This document shows, one piece after another, positions 1 to 12,397 of a stretch of 64,000 nt of DNA; the first letter of the stretch is position 1, and each line of letters opens with the position of its first letter. Position numbers and translations under genes: made by a program. The DNA comes from Pyrus communis (Eukaryota; Streptophyta; Magnoliopsida; Rosales; Rosaceae), in the NCBI RefSeq assembly GCF_963583255.1, contig NC_084813.1:19225799-19289798 (forward strand), read 5' to 3'. The notes below the pieces were generated by a model, which was not told the origin of the DNA, made no database searches, and was given only the letters and a program-made list of their open reading frames with translations.

Positions 1-539
1 CATATATTGTCTTCAAACGAATGGGCTAAACATAGCCTCTCAAGAATTTATTAGTTTTAAGTTTATACTTTGAATTTATTTGTTAATTTATATTTTCAAA
101 TCTAGCCATTAAATTTGAATCAATTATTGCAGTTGAAGAGCTAGGTCCAAAAAAAGGGCTAAGAGAGTGGCTACATTTGGCCAACCTAATGCCCTTTTGG
201 CCAAATAATGGTCTTGTGAGTTTCATAAAATTTAGCACAATCATCAATTGGAGATGAATTTTAACGAATCAAACCATTTTCTGGTTTTTGAACTGTTAAC
301 GCTCTCCATCGAAGATGACTCTGGGGATGGGTTGTGGAGCTAAGGCCAGGGATGGGATATGGGTTTTGTAGACCAAATGTCACTTCTAAAATGGGATCAA
401 CAATCCATGAAGTCTAAACCATTTTTAGGACTGATTATTTTATTAGAAAACGAAGACTGATGTTTCATTGTCCTCATCAACCTTAATCATATTCTGTTCA
501 TTTTATCGACGACTTCTCTTGATACACTTATCTATTTTT
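1..539. other. AT-rich sequence, no gene seen
   Basis: I see no coding frame or clear repeat boundary here. The decayed Copia integrase begins at the right edge, so part of this stretch may be the same element mutated beyond recognition. Confidence 0.3.
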
Positions 540-1140
540 AATTTCAAAAAAGTCTCAAGTCAAATTGTTTTAAAATATTTAAACTTGAAGTTGAAAAAGA
601 GTTGAATAAACACATTAAAGTAGTGAGATCAAATAGAGGAAGTGAATATTTGGCGGATACACTAAAAGTGGTCAACACAAGGGTCTATTTGCATTATATC
701 TTGAACAAGAGGGTATTGTTGCTCAATACGCCACTCATGGCACTCCATCACAAAATAGTATTGCAAAAAGAAGGAATAGGGCTCTGAAAGACATGGTGAG
801 GAGTATGTTGTCCCATTCCCAATTACTTGAGTTCTTGTGGGGAGAAGCAATTAAAACAACCAACTATATACATAATAGAGTTCCTACCAAAACAGTTCAA
901 ACTACCCCCATGAACAGGTAGAAAACCTAGCTTCAATCATTTTCATAGTTGGGGCTGCATGTGTGAAGCTAGACTTTATAATCCAAATGAAAGAAAATTG
1001 GATATGAAAGCTGCTAGATGCTACTTTGTTGGTTATGTAGAAAAGTCCAAGGGGTTTAAATTTCACTATCCCAATGCCTATACAAGGATTGTGAAATCCC
1101 GTTTTTGGATTTCACTATTGAAAACTACGTATTTGTATTA
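540..1140 (+). pseudogene. Decayed Copia retrotransposon integrase region
   Basis: Translation in shifting frames gives the Copia integrase landmarks in order. An IKVVRS-type stretch with R.SEY lies near 615-650. A block reading [20 protein letters not shown] lies near 727-787, followed by an [14 protein letters not shown] stretch near 825-852. A domain with GCM..AR.YNP....LD.KA and CYFVGY lies near 950-1040. No single frame is open across the region: at least two frameshifts separate the blocks, and neither gag nor reverse transcriptase is visible on either side. In intact elements this enzyme inserts the cDNA copy. Here it is a dead internal fragment without recognisable LTRs. The family assignment to Ty1/Copia is firm; the lineage is not determined. 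Confidence 0.8.
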
Positions 1141-1639
1141 ACAAGATTTTATATTATTTTTTTTAATGTATGTTAATTTAATTGAATTTAGATTTTATTT
1201 AAACTAATTACAAAGTTTGAATTTTGGCCAGTAAGAAAAAAAAAATTAGGGACCTTATGGGGTCACACTAAGTATATTTGGATAAAGCTTGATCCTACGA
1301 GCACTTAGGCGAAAATCGTTCGTGAATCGGGTTGAAATGAAGAAATTAGAGACGTTTTGGTTATTACAAAAAAAAAAAAAAAAAAAAACTCTAGAAGCTG
1401 CCAGATGGCAGCAGGGGAGAGGAAGGAAAGGAGAGGCGGGAGATAAATGAAAAGGGGGAAAAGGGAGATGCCTAATCGGAAGGGAGATCAGGGAGAGAAA
1501 TGAGGGAAGTGAGAAGCACCAAACCCAGACCTTTTCCCCTTTGACCCATACACCCTGACCCAACCCGCACCACTACAACAATTATCGACGGGTTTCCCGT
1601 CCATTTTTCCAACAACTCAAACCTTGCCACTACCTGAAA
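1141..1639. other. Unassigned stretch with an 18-A tract
   Basis: An A-run lies at about 1371-1388, followed by purine-rich sequence to 1520. Short open frames here look compositional (low-complexity proline and serine translations), and I support no gene. Confidence 0.3.
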
Positions 1640-1990
1640 ATGAACCATCATCTTCCCCTCTTCCATTTTCAACCAAACTTCACTAGCTTTGTCACATCCC
1701 CGCCTAGGGTCCACCACATCCTGGGCCCGCTCCACCATTGTAGCATAATATTGTACGCTTTGGGCCCCGACTACGCCCTCATGGTTTTGTTTCTGGGAAC
1801 TCACACGAGAACTTCCCAGTGTGTGGAAGTGCTCTCGCACCCTACTCGCTTAACTTCGGAGTTCCGACGAAACCCGAAGCCAGTGAGCTCCCAAAAGGCC
1901 TCGTGCTAGGTAGGGATGGGAATATACATATAAGGATCACTCCCCTGGGTAATGTGGGATGTTACAAGCTTTATCCCCTAAATTGTGAAG
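1640..1990 (-). repeat. 5S-rRNA-derived repeat (SINE3-like)
   Basis: The minus strand of about 1867-1803 matches plant 5S rRNA in its internal promoter half. It reads GGAACTCCGAAGTTAAGCG, then a GCGAGAGCA-like segment, then CTGGGAAGTTCTCGTGT. The 5S box A core (AAGTTAAGCG) is intact. The segment expected between these blocks, which contains GGATGGGTGACC, is mostly missing. The flanking sequence (for example a CTTTGGGCCCCGAC block near 1760) is not 5S, so this is a 5S-headed composite repeat and not a 5S gene. I recall this combination as a high-copy Rosaceae repeat. A 3' tail and target duplication were not identified. Confidence 0.6.
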
Positions 1991-3063
1991 AACAGAACCC
2001 GTGGGTTTCGAGGACACCCAGCGGTGATTTGTCGTTTTCTGCAACCCTCCCCATCGATCCCCACCATCAAAAAACTTCCCTTGAGCTCAGAAACAATTAC
2101 CAATCATTGGTTGGAGCGTCAGAGTCGATTTGAGGACAAAGCAAGAAACGCCCAATTATAGGGTTCCATTGGGTCAAGGGTGATTTCAGGGGTTTCCCAG
2201 CCGAATTGGACTTTGACCCAAGTATGAAAATTGCTCCCCTTGACTTGCTCTACATTCCTGTGAAATTTGGTAATTTTTTGAAATAGTTGAATTTTCCGGC
2301 GAGTTGTGGCGGCGGACCATGGGCTAAGACCCCACCTGACCTTTCTAGGCTAAATTTTGATGCCCTGATTTTGTATTTAACATCCATTTAGTGAAAGTAT
2401 GATGTTTTAGTATAGTTTCGTGGTTGATCGCCTATTCAGCCGACATTTGTTTATTATATGAATTGATGATCTAACCGTTAGATCGGCACCAAACTTTAAT
2501 ACAAAATAGTATGTAATATTTGATGACATTAGGAATTGACAGATCGAGAATCCGACGTGCGGATCATCCCAAATTGGATTTCTAAGTTGTAAAATTAAAC
2601 GTTGACTGCCACTTAAATTTGTGATTGGCGGAGATTCGACCATTAGATTGTTCCGAAATTTTAGGATATTGTTCTAGAAGATAAATGAGACCCTTGGGAA
2701 GTTATAGATCGAAAATCCATGGGCGGATGTTCCATATTGGCTTGTATAGGATCGTGGACCCCACCTTTGACAGAGACTTGACTTTTGGTCAATATGTTAC
2801 GAATTTATCTTAAATATTAAAATCAATATTACTAGGGACTATGTAAGGTTTAGTAGGCCTATATTGGTTAGTGAGTTATCCCCGATAATATATACATCAA
2901 TTTACATGTATGGGACGTTATATTGTGAAATATGTGTGTTTATTTATCTTCTTAATAATGTGAATGATAAGTATGATAAATGTTATGACAATGTGATCCT
3001 AGAATCTTATTAGAAGTATTCTGTAGAACTTATATGCTTGTGTGACATATTAGTCGGTGGCCA
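1991..3063. other. Unassigned repetitive-looking sequence
   Basis: The stretch contains phrases such as 'accgttagatcgg' and 'gcggatcatccc' that look like diverged transposon sequence. I could not define ends, and no coding frame is supported. Confidence 0.25.
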
Positions 3064-3655
3064 TTAGAAGATGATGGTGTAGGTGACTACATTGTAACTC
3101 ATAGGGGTTGATGTTGCAACTATATTTGACACAGCCTCGGCTCTTCCAACGACGATTCCAGCACCGATCAATGAGTTCGTTTCTCTGACCCGTCTCATTC
3201 TTTGATGGGTTGCATACACATTTCTGGCAACTAGTTCGATTACAGGTGCCCGACTCTTGAGATCCACCAACGACGCGTTGATCTTCTTAATTTTATGTGT
3301 CGTTTGAAGACGAAATGCAAGCGGATTCGAGAGTGAAGAAATTGAGTACCTTTTTCTTGATACGGTCTTTAATTTCTAGTTTATGCCGGACAACTTCGTA
3401 GTTGATTTCATCCAAGACATCGTCAGCGTCATTGGCTACGTCGTTAAGTTCCTCCACCCACTCTGCCACTGCAGGACCCACTGATTCCTTAGCAGGAGCA
3501 TCAAGGACGACAATTTGAATCTGGGATAATGTTTCATGCAGGATGCGTAGTGGTTTCCGAAGCCCCCAAGCAAGTGACAGTGGTTCAGTGGTAAGTGAAG
3601 CCGCCTTCGCAAGTATTCCCTCAGCAGAAAAACTGCCCAGAAATACGTCCTTCAT
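3064..3655 (-). pseudogene. NLR resistance-gene relic, coiled-coil (Rx-N) part only
   Basis: From an ATG at 3655 the frame encodes about 120 residues of an Rx-type coiled-coil domain. It includes ILAKAASL, SLAWGL, a VAEWVEELNDVANDADDVLD block (the EDVID-like region) and KKKVLNFF. Right after NFFTL (near 3320) the frame breaks. One shift gives SNPLAFRL, which is the usual continuation, then a frame running 3270-3064 with VDLKSRAP, RETNSLI and VVGRAE..SNIVA. In the family this leads straight to the P-loop of the NB-ARC domain. Here it stops just before that point, so nucleotide-binding and LRR domains are absent. This is a frameshifted, 3'-truncated CC-NLR. Coiled-coil-only products are known for some NLRs, but the shift argues against function. 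Confidence 0.8.
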
Positions 3656-5518
3656 CGTTGTTCCGTCAGTACACAAACAAAGAGCTAGCAGATTTCTCTG
3701 GTAATTAAAAGGTGGTAAAATGGCAGGACAAATAGCATGCACAGAGAGCTGTAGCTTTGAAACATTTGCAATGGCGGGGTGCTATTAAGTCAATGTTCAG
3801 ATCATATCCATATAATATAATTATTGCATTTAAACGTTCCAGATCACATCATCATATAATACAATTATTGCATTTAATTTCTTAGGTAGGAAGGTGCCTT
3901 GCAGTTGTAAGCAATTAGATCTGGTGACCTTAAAAAATGGCTAGGTCAACGAAGCACTACGTGGTAAAAATGGAATAGAAGTGATAAAGATTAAGTCATA
4001 GGCTCATAGTTGGTTATCTAGTAGTCGATTTCTTCGACATATATGAATAGTTAACGTTTTTTCAAATAAATGATTTTTTCAGTTGATTATATATTTGCAA
4101 GACAAAAGAATAACGATTCAAATTATGGCGTTTTTACAACCAAATAGTTTGTCATCACGTAAAGAGAAATGACTGAACATGTAAAAAGCAGGCATTATTT
4201 TTAATTAGTCAATTGAAATGCACTCACTTGCGCCAATATGCATTTTTCATCTCATAGCTATTTTGGAGTCTTTAATGAAAAGTGATATTCACACATTCAT
4301 TTTTACATCTCACACGTCTTATTAATATTTAGTCACTGATTTTTTTTATTCATTTGATTTGATAACTGAAAATTTAAGAAAAATGTGTTAAAAATGAAAA
4401 TAAACGTGTGGATGTAACTACATTTTTTTTATTTACGTAATCTATTATATGAAAAGATAAGAAAAAGTTAGATAACCTAAGTTGAAAAAAAAAAAAAAAA
4501 AAACAATATTTGAGAGAAAGGAGACTGATTCTCCATCACATGACTATCAACTTTATATATTTGAAAGAAAAAAAAACCTTGTTTACTTTGGAATTAATTA
4601 CATCCTTGTGACTATTAAACTGTTGAATACACTTATCGTGACAAGTTTATAAAAAATGTCTAGTGTAATTGTGCAATTTATTTTATTTACTTTGAAAAAG
4701 ACCAAGGAGGTATTCGAACTTGTTAATTGAAACATGTGCATGGCTGGCAGCAAAGCTGGAATTAGCAGTTTCTGTTCATCGGTTAACTCCCAGGCCTCAA
4801 ACTATCAATGTAGACTGCCCAGAACTTCTTCATGAAGGTTGTTTCAAATTGTTTATACTCCAACATGTTCATAGTTGGTGCCAATCTAATTTATGTAGTA
4901 AATTCCCAGTTTATCCCACACCAACAGATGTTCAGATACGCAGCTCATGTTTTTAGTTGAATTGTAGGGCTCAAAACGTCAACATAAAGTACTCAAATGA
5001 AAACTACTTCTTCATGACAGTTTCTCCAAATTGTGTCTAATGTAACATTGTCAAATTTGGTGATAAATTATTCACTGTAGCGTTCTGTGTGATCAAAACA
5101 TTGAAGCATGTTCTGAGGAAACTACAGCATCTGGCCACTAAATGCACAAGTTGGACTTGTAGATTCTGAACGGAAGAATAGTTGAGATCGGTGAGGGGGA
5201 GTAATAACATGCAATAATTATTGACCAAACGGTAAAAGGAGGAATTCATCCATGTGTGAAGACAAGAAGTGATGAAGGTAAAATGAAAGAAGGAAAACAT
5301 TCACCCACTACAGTAAGTTGTATTTGCCAAATAATTGCAAGACTTGTACTTCCATATCTGTTATAACAGATAGGTGCTGCAGCAAACGAGAGGAGGAGAG
5401 CCAGATAGTTTCACTTTGTCTCTTGTTTTATATTTCTTTCCATGTCTTCCAAACACTTTGAATTTTTGTATTTTGTTATTATGAGTGGCTCCTTAACTAA
5501 GGTTAAGGAGGAAACAAT
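3656..5518. other. AT-rich intergenic sequence
   Basis: I see no conserved coding frame. Poly-A runs lie near 4483-4503. Short open frames (4720-4956, 5037-5300) match no family I recognise and have no splice or codon support. Confidence 0.3.
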
Positions 5519-5717
5519 GGATTTGGATCCTCTCCTAAGCCAATGGAGAGGATCCTCCTGACCAACCATTATGGGCCGTTGGATTTTTATCCAACGGCTA
5601 CAAACAGGAGAGTCCCTTTAAAGTTATAATAATTATAGCCGTTTAATGAAAATCTAACGGCCCACGATAGTTGGTTAGGAGGATCCTATCCATTGGCTCA
5701 GGAGAGGATCCAAATCC
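5519..5717. mobile_element. 199 bp Mutator-type MITE with 9 bp target duplication
   Basis: The ends are inverted repeats of about 80 bp. The left arm starts GGATTTGGATCCTCTCC and the right arm is its near-perfect reverse complement. The element is flanked on both sides by the identical nonamer GGAAACAAT (5510-5518 and 5718-5726). A 9 bp duplication is the hallmark of Mutator-like elements. There is no coding capacity, so it must have moved with a transposase supplied elsewhere. A second 199 bp member of the family is at 61613. Confidence 0.9.
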
Positions 5718-5726
5718 GGAAACAAT

Positions 5727-7931
5727 GATTATGAAACAAAGTTTATGTTCTTTATCGCTTCAATTCCCTTAGTGATCGTAATGCTATGATTCTTGCTTCA
5801 AATGGTAAAATGAAGTTGTTGTTCTTTTCATCTTTCGTGTCATGCATTCTTGATAGTTTTGAGGCCAAATTTCATTGAACCGTGTTTGGTTTTGTAATTC
5901 AAATTCTTCTTTCCATAGGATGCTTAGCATGCTTTGATATTATGTAGTTCAATAATTAGTTTATATGTGATGTTTTGAATTTATACCTTTAAACGAATAA
6001 GAATTTAACTATTACTAATGCTACTTTGTGAGTTAGGAATTGCTAGATAAATAAATTAGGAATTTATGGATTAATGAGTGAAATCAGATACTTTGGTTAA
6101 TACTATCATTTATCTTCTTTACCAATTTCATATTCATATGATTAGTTTGCCCAACAAAACAACTTTTCTCCAACTAGGTTAGTATTAAGTTAATTTGCGT
6201 TTGATTAGTTTTCCATTATTTATATACAATCTCTATAAATTCAACATCGTACTTACACTCGTCTATATTTCAATAGATTTGTGTGCTTGCATTTAAAACA
6301 TACCAATTTTTGGCACAACAGAGTTCATATTCTCAACACAAACTTTAACCATTTTCAAGTGTGAACAATATCTGTAGTCAAGTGTTAACAATATTGAATG
6401 TTGTTACATGTTAACGAAATGGAATCGTAGTCATACAAGGTCCTGCAAAATTGTTGGCCCAAATAGTCAAAACCTGAGCCCAAACCTAACTGTTCTTATT
6501 CTCAAATCAAAACCCAAATAAGATTTGGGGCACAAATAGTGAGAATCTGACCGACTAGGGATTGGACACCAACAATTGTCTCTAGACACCCAACCTCCAC
6601 TTTTTTCGTCTTTATTTTCCACTTTTGTTCCCAAAATTAAAAAATTAAAAAACTAAAAACATAGAAAATAAATGCATGCAGTCCAAATTTATGAGTGGTT
6701 CCAGGGACAGGAGTGGAGCTAGCTAGGATTCGTGTTTAAAATAACAATATAAGTAGAAATATTGATATGTAAATTTATGAAAATATACGTGGATATCAAT
6801 ATATATATATATATATCGTTATCGATGTTTTTGATAGAAATTATGAAAATTTATGATGGGGTAAAAAATCAACTCTTTGAGATTTAGTCGAAATTAGAGA
6901 AAAAAAATTTACCAAAAATAATTCAACAGTTCGAAATTTGCAATGGATTTCAACAAAATTTCTATAGTGAACAAGTAAGTATCATCGATATTCATTAATT
7001 TTTCTATATTTGCCGTTATAGGGTGAAGTTTGCATTCCACCCCTTCCTATATCAAACATTAATTTTTTAAATATTTCGACAAAAATATCGATAATTTCAT
7101 GAATATTTTAAACACTGACTAGGATAATTTGATTGGGACCCAAATTTTAGCCTTTGTTGTAAATGACTTTATCATCTTATACATAAGAGGGCCAAACCTA
7201 AAGCTTACTTGTAAAAATCTCTGGTTATTATTACGTATTTTTTCATATGATAGATGGGGAGGGGTCAAAGGCCATTTCAGTCCTAACCTCGGCTTTGCCG
7301 CCTTTAAGGGCTGCTCAACTGTATTTATTATCTATCTAAGAAATGAGAACTTTTTTATTGTGATCGGAACAAAGTGTGTTTTTATAGAAATTGTTAGAAA
7401 TTTATTTTTTAATTTATTAACTTTTTAACACACATATCCTACAATTTGTATAATAATACTCTATGTACCGGTTACAATGAAAATTTTCTCTTTAAGAATC
7501 ATATCTCACGAAGTTCTAGGGTAAAAACTCAAAACATTTTTGAATAGAAACAACGTACAACAATTCTTCAAGTTTAGTAGATTGATTTATCCTGAATTTA
7601 TACGTGAAGCATTTCATTGAACATTTAGTGAGACAATGATGTCGATGGTTGTCAACATATGCACAACAATGACATTGAGGCCTAGCAAGCATCACTTGCT
7701 AAAATTTGCCAGAAAAGATTTCATCTTATACTTGATAAGCACTGAGTTTGGTACCAGCCTGCCATTTGATTATTTGAAGAACCTTTAGAGTTAGTTGAAA
7801 AGAAAGTGATTTCCGTGCACTTATTTTTTGATGCACTCTTGTTTACTTCTAAGTTTTAACTTGTTTCTTTATTCTTTTTTGTGTTTTATTTTTATCTTTT
7901 AGACTAAACAAGGAATTAACTTAGATGCTCA
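5727..7931. other. AT-rich intergenic sequence
   Basis: A short AT microsatellite lies near 6799-6816. Sequence between about 6770 and 7110 has several 'tatcgat' motifs and looks like an old dispersed repeat, but I cannot set its borders. No gene is supported. Confidence 0.3.
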
Positions 7932-7934
7932 TTG

Positions 7935-8290
7935 AATGAGGAGGCAGTCCTCCTCATAATGCTTTATCATCGATTTATAAAACTTTGTGTTTATGTTTAT
8001 CATCACTCATATTATAAATCATTATGTAAGAATCATTTCTATAAAAAGTCATTAAAAATGAGATTATATAGTCATCGACTTGTATTAAGACAAATAATCA
8101 GATACAGTAAAATCATTACAAATCGTCTCTTTATTTACTACAATTGATTGACTAAGCAACTTTAATTTTAATTAATTTTTCACATAAATGGTCTTTACAA
8201 AATAATTGGCAATACAAATGATATTGTTTATAAATGCAAAATTCCGTAAATCAATAACAGTAAATATTAAAGAAAAACTCCTCGAATTTA
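7935..8290 (+). repeat. Dispersed AT-rich repeat, copy A
   Basis: This block aligns by eye with 9365-9690. Shared stretches include a 'cat.att.taaat.attatgtaa' segment, a 'taaaaa.t.attaaaaat' segment and the identical 'attgattgacta' near the right part, in the same order. The short open frames in both copies are incidental. I cannot assign a transposon class. Confidence 0.5.
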
Positions 8291-9364
8291 AATGCCAAGC
8301 ATTCCTCTACATAAATCTAAAAAGAAATGTAAGCATGTATAATTTAAAAGAAGAGTAGAAAAATGATTTCCATATGAGAATGACCTTGATAGCATTGATA
8401 ATGAATGAATGATAGGGAGTTTGTTTAACCAAAGAGAAATGATAGGGTCTCTCTCAATATAGGATTTATATGTATTCTTTACAATTTTATAGTTTAACGT
8501 TAATTTTTATATTAATATTAAAAAATATTAAAAAAAAACATAAAATAACAGAATTTATAAAATGTCTCGATTTTACGAGAGTCTTCTTAACGTATGAAAA
8601 CAAAAGAAGGCAAGGTGGGGCCCCTGACCATGGAAGGTCCATATTTATGATAGGGTTGACAGAAGGATGAATAAATTTTTCTGAAATGTGAAGCAGAAGG
8701 GCATGCAGAAGGAAGCAGAAGCCAGGCCAGCCAGTGATGGGCTCTATCTCTCTCTCTCTCTCTGCCTGTGGCTGTGTGAGGAGAGAGAGAGGGGTGAGGA
8801 TATATGGTTATGATAGTTGCAGACTGACTGTGGCAGGAACCCTACGAACACTAGTATATCTATTACCTGACAATTATAGCAGTAGCTGCCTACTCTCCTA
8901 CTCCAGCTATTTTTATCCGTATTTTTTTCCAAACCTTTTAGAGAGAGAGAGAGGGGAGTTGTACTTTGCTAGAAAAGATCTTTCAGTTATATTCCATCGA
9001 GACAGGGCTAGGTGATTAGACACGAGCATGCCATTCTAGTCAAAAAGCACTCTCCTGTCTTTCCTCTGGCCCCATGACCTTTCCTCTTCTTCTTCCCCAC
9101 GCGCTTATCCTCTGCGTCTTTGCACGCCCGCTCTTTTTGTTCCTTCTTTTCGATTTCAGATGGATATATGATTTAGGTTTGAGAAAAACTTGCACCTCAA
9201 TATATTTGTGAGAGTTTTAATAAAATATTTTTGGTGTTGTTCATTTTTAATAAAAAAAAATATATTTTTATATATTTTTATATTATTCACTGCATCTTTA
9301 TTTGTCATTTTTCATTAAAATTAAGGTTTTTTTTTTTTAACTTTTCTTTAGTTTTCCTTATATT
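8291..9364. other. Intergenic, with CT/GA microsatellites
   Basis: CT runs occur at about 8743-8763 and GA runs near 8783-8793 and 8940-8953. No convincing gene is present. Confidence 0.35.
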
Positions 9365-9690
9365 TTTTTGTGACCAATTTATAGTATTTCTTTATGCTAA
9401 TCGTTCATATAATAAATTATTATGTAAAATTTTATTTTATAAAAAATTAATTAAAAATAAGGTCATTCATCCATTAAACTGTGTAAAATCAAATGAACAG
9501 ATTTATATACGTATTATAAAGCATCTATTTATTTTTTGGAATTGATTGACTAAATAATCGTAGTTTTAATCTATTTTTTGTAGAGATGAATTTAACCGAG
9601 TGATTTATAATCTGAACTTTTGGTTACAATGACGAAGTTCTGTAAATAAGCCACAAAATATTTTGAGGAGAAACTTTTCCTCAAACTTAA
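9365..9690 (+). repeat. Dispersed AT-rich repeat, copy B
   Basis: Second copy of the repeat at 7935-8290, in the same orientation and about 1.4 kb away. The copies are diverged by many small indels, so the duplication is old. Confidence 0.5.
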
Positions 9691-12397
9691 GGAGCCAAAC
9701 TCTTATTTTTAGGTTAGGCAACATATGTTTGTTCTTTCTTTTTCACAATACGATATGAGTCTAAACATAGTCGTTTTTGAAATTTCAAGAGTCATGCGCA
9801 AAAATTATAAATAGAACACTTTTGCTCTATCACAATAAATAAGTCCCGATTACATAATCTCACAAAAACATATACTAAAACAGTAGAAAAAATTATCATA
9901 TATTAGTATCATAAATAAACGAAATTATATAACTAAAATATGTGATCGAATCTACAAAATTATGTGGACATGTAAAAGAGTTGGGAAACAAAACAAAATG
10001 ATGAATAATAAAGTAGACACTAGAAATACTAATCCATAGTGGATAAACACAAGACCTAAAGACAGCCTTTAATCTTTAGCAAAAAAAATAATGATTTTAA
10101 AGCCTTAATATCTTTATCTCTTTCCATTATCTCTGCCCAAACAAGGAACTAAATAATCAAGAAAATTACAAGAGGCTGTATTGGCGAGGTTCAACGCTGA
10201 ATAGCTATCCAAAAGTTCTTGTGATAACATTATAAATTATTATGTCAAAAACATGAAATGATAGAGAGTCTACAGAAAAATCCACTTTGAAGAGAGTTTG
10301 CTTAGCATCTCTTTGAAATATAAGTGAAGAGAGGATTAATTTTTCAGTGTCTTTCTACTTTTATTACACAAGTAATGTACTTTCAAACAGCATGCAAGTT
10401 ATGCATGGTACATCGATCGTCAATCATCTCCTAATATATAGTTGCGGTGGTCATTGTACAAAGAATGGCGGACACAGTTTCACGCTTCCCTTAATTAATG
10501 TTTTCGGCACCTACAAAACTTTGTATCATCACAAGTTCCTTGAATCTCTAAAGATCTTTTTCAAATTTTCAACTCTAACTCGAGGACAGCAGCACATATT
10601 GCAAGCAAGCTACTCATTAGATATTAAGAAAACCGCTCAACAATTGGATACAAAGTTTTCTTTGATCTAGAAGAGATGGAATTCGATTACAGAATTGGAT
10701 ATGGATGGATCATCCTGAATTAAAAGGTTTCACTTTTTTGACTAATCAAATTACCAAAATATTCATGAACACATAAGATACAATTAAATATGTTTGAGAA
10801 GAAACGTTCGAACTTGAAACATCTTTTAATATTAAGAAGAAATATACCACTGCACTACAATGATAGTTTGTTTATCACAAAACTAAGCTTCACTTTTCTA
10901 AAACACAGAAATATAAAATTCCATCCAAAACCCAAATTTCGTGTATCTTCCTTTCTCTCTTGGCTTCTCAAAAGCTCACAACTCACAAGTTCATCACATC
11001 ACATTTTGAGTCCATCGTTAATATTCATAACTTTTTTCCCTCTTTCACGTATCTATAAATTCATAACCTCTAATGATTCAAGGGCACTAATTTTTCAACT
11101 CCCACGGTTTAGATGTTTAATCATTGTCACCTAATTTTTCTTTTGCTGATATTTCTTATGTTTCTCTGTGCTTTTGCCCCTCAAGTTTGTTGATGATTTG
11201 ATTTTGCTTGCTACGTACAATAATGCAAGAGAAAAAATATGTTAGCACAAATAGAACACCATTAAGGATGGAATAGTAATTAAAGTTTAATTTGATGAAT
11301 CACGAATAATTTATTTATATATTTTACGCTATGAACTACAAAATACCTTTTATTCATCGGATGAATACAGTGGTTGATGTTTTTCTATTATATATTACGT
11401 GACTTCATACGAATACGCAATTATTATCACGCACTAATATGAAGTAACAAATTTGAATAATAAAATTCATCGATCATCAAGGACTTGGAATTAACTTAAC
11501 CTATTAGTTATTAATATGACCAGGGGTTTCCAGTACAGCAACACCAGTTGCTACTTACTACCGCAGTTCTAAAATCTTCACCTAGCGCCGTTTAGGTCCC
11601 GCTAGACGTTAGGTGACTGGTCACCGCTCTCATTAACAGTATGCGTTTGAAAATTAAGAAATGGCTTCTAGACCCTGCCTAGGCTCAATCTAGCCACCCA
11701 GCCACCCACCTAGACCCATCTAGTCATCCGCCTAGGTCGCAATTCCTATTTAGACAGAAAACTGATAACTTTCATTTTGCATTTTATTTTCTAATTAAAA
11801 TGTAAGAGACTTGTTGAATACTTAGATGAATACTCATCATATGTTCTAATACTTTATAATCTATATGTCATTTTATTTTGTAATTTACGTATCCTAATAT
11901 AATTATGTATCTTTTTCAAAAATAAACAAACACTTAATTAATTTACTTAAATCTATCTTATCCGCCTAAACACTAAACTCCAGCCGTCGTCCGATTAGCG
12001 TCTACTTCTTTTAGAACCTTTCTTATTACTACTCACAACTCCCTAATAAGAACGCTATTTTTTTTTTTTTTGGTCAATAATAAGAACGCTATTTACCAAG
12101 CACTCCTTACAAAAACATAAACATCCTCGAGAGAAAGAAAGAAAAAAAAAAAAATTCTTGGTTTCTTTCCGAAACAGTGAGGCATTTTGTTGCTTTTGTT
12201 TTTGAAAAACTGGCAATGCCCATTTTATTGACAAACATCTGCAACTGATACATATGCAGGGAGACCAAGGGACCAAAGAAAGCTAGGGCTACCCTGTAAA
12301 ATCCAGGGTTAATCCATAAACCCAGCTGTTTCAGAAAGCCGTCTTTGCATGTTGGGAACCACACCACCACCCACCCGTGGGACGGGGGCGATGATTA
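9691..12397. other. AT-rich intergenic sequence, no gene supported
   Basis: Open frames at 10347-10670 and 10790-11134 match nothing I recognise. Around 11560-12010 are several 'cctag/ctagg' motifs of the sort seen in old hAT-like repeats, but paired termini could not be fixed. Confidence 0.3.

Noticed and set aside
1803..1867. A functional 5S rRNA gene
   Set aside because: The 5' third and the central GGATGGGTGACC segment are absent.
1255..1909. Overlapping open frames of 89-122 codons on both strands
   Set aside because: They lie over low-complexity and 5S-derived repeat sequence, overlap each other and match no family.
8734..9015. 93-codon frame beginning with a Ser-Leu run
   Set aside because: Its start is a CT microsatellite translation and it has no recognisable domain.
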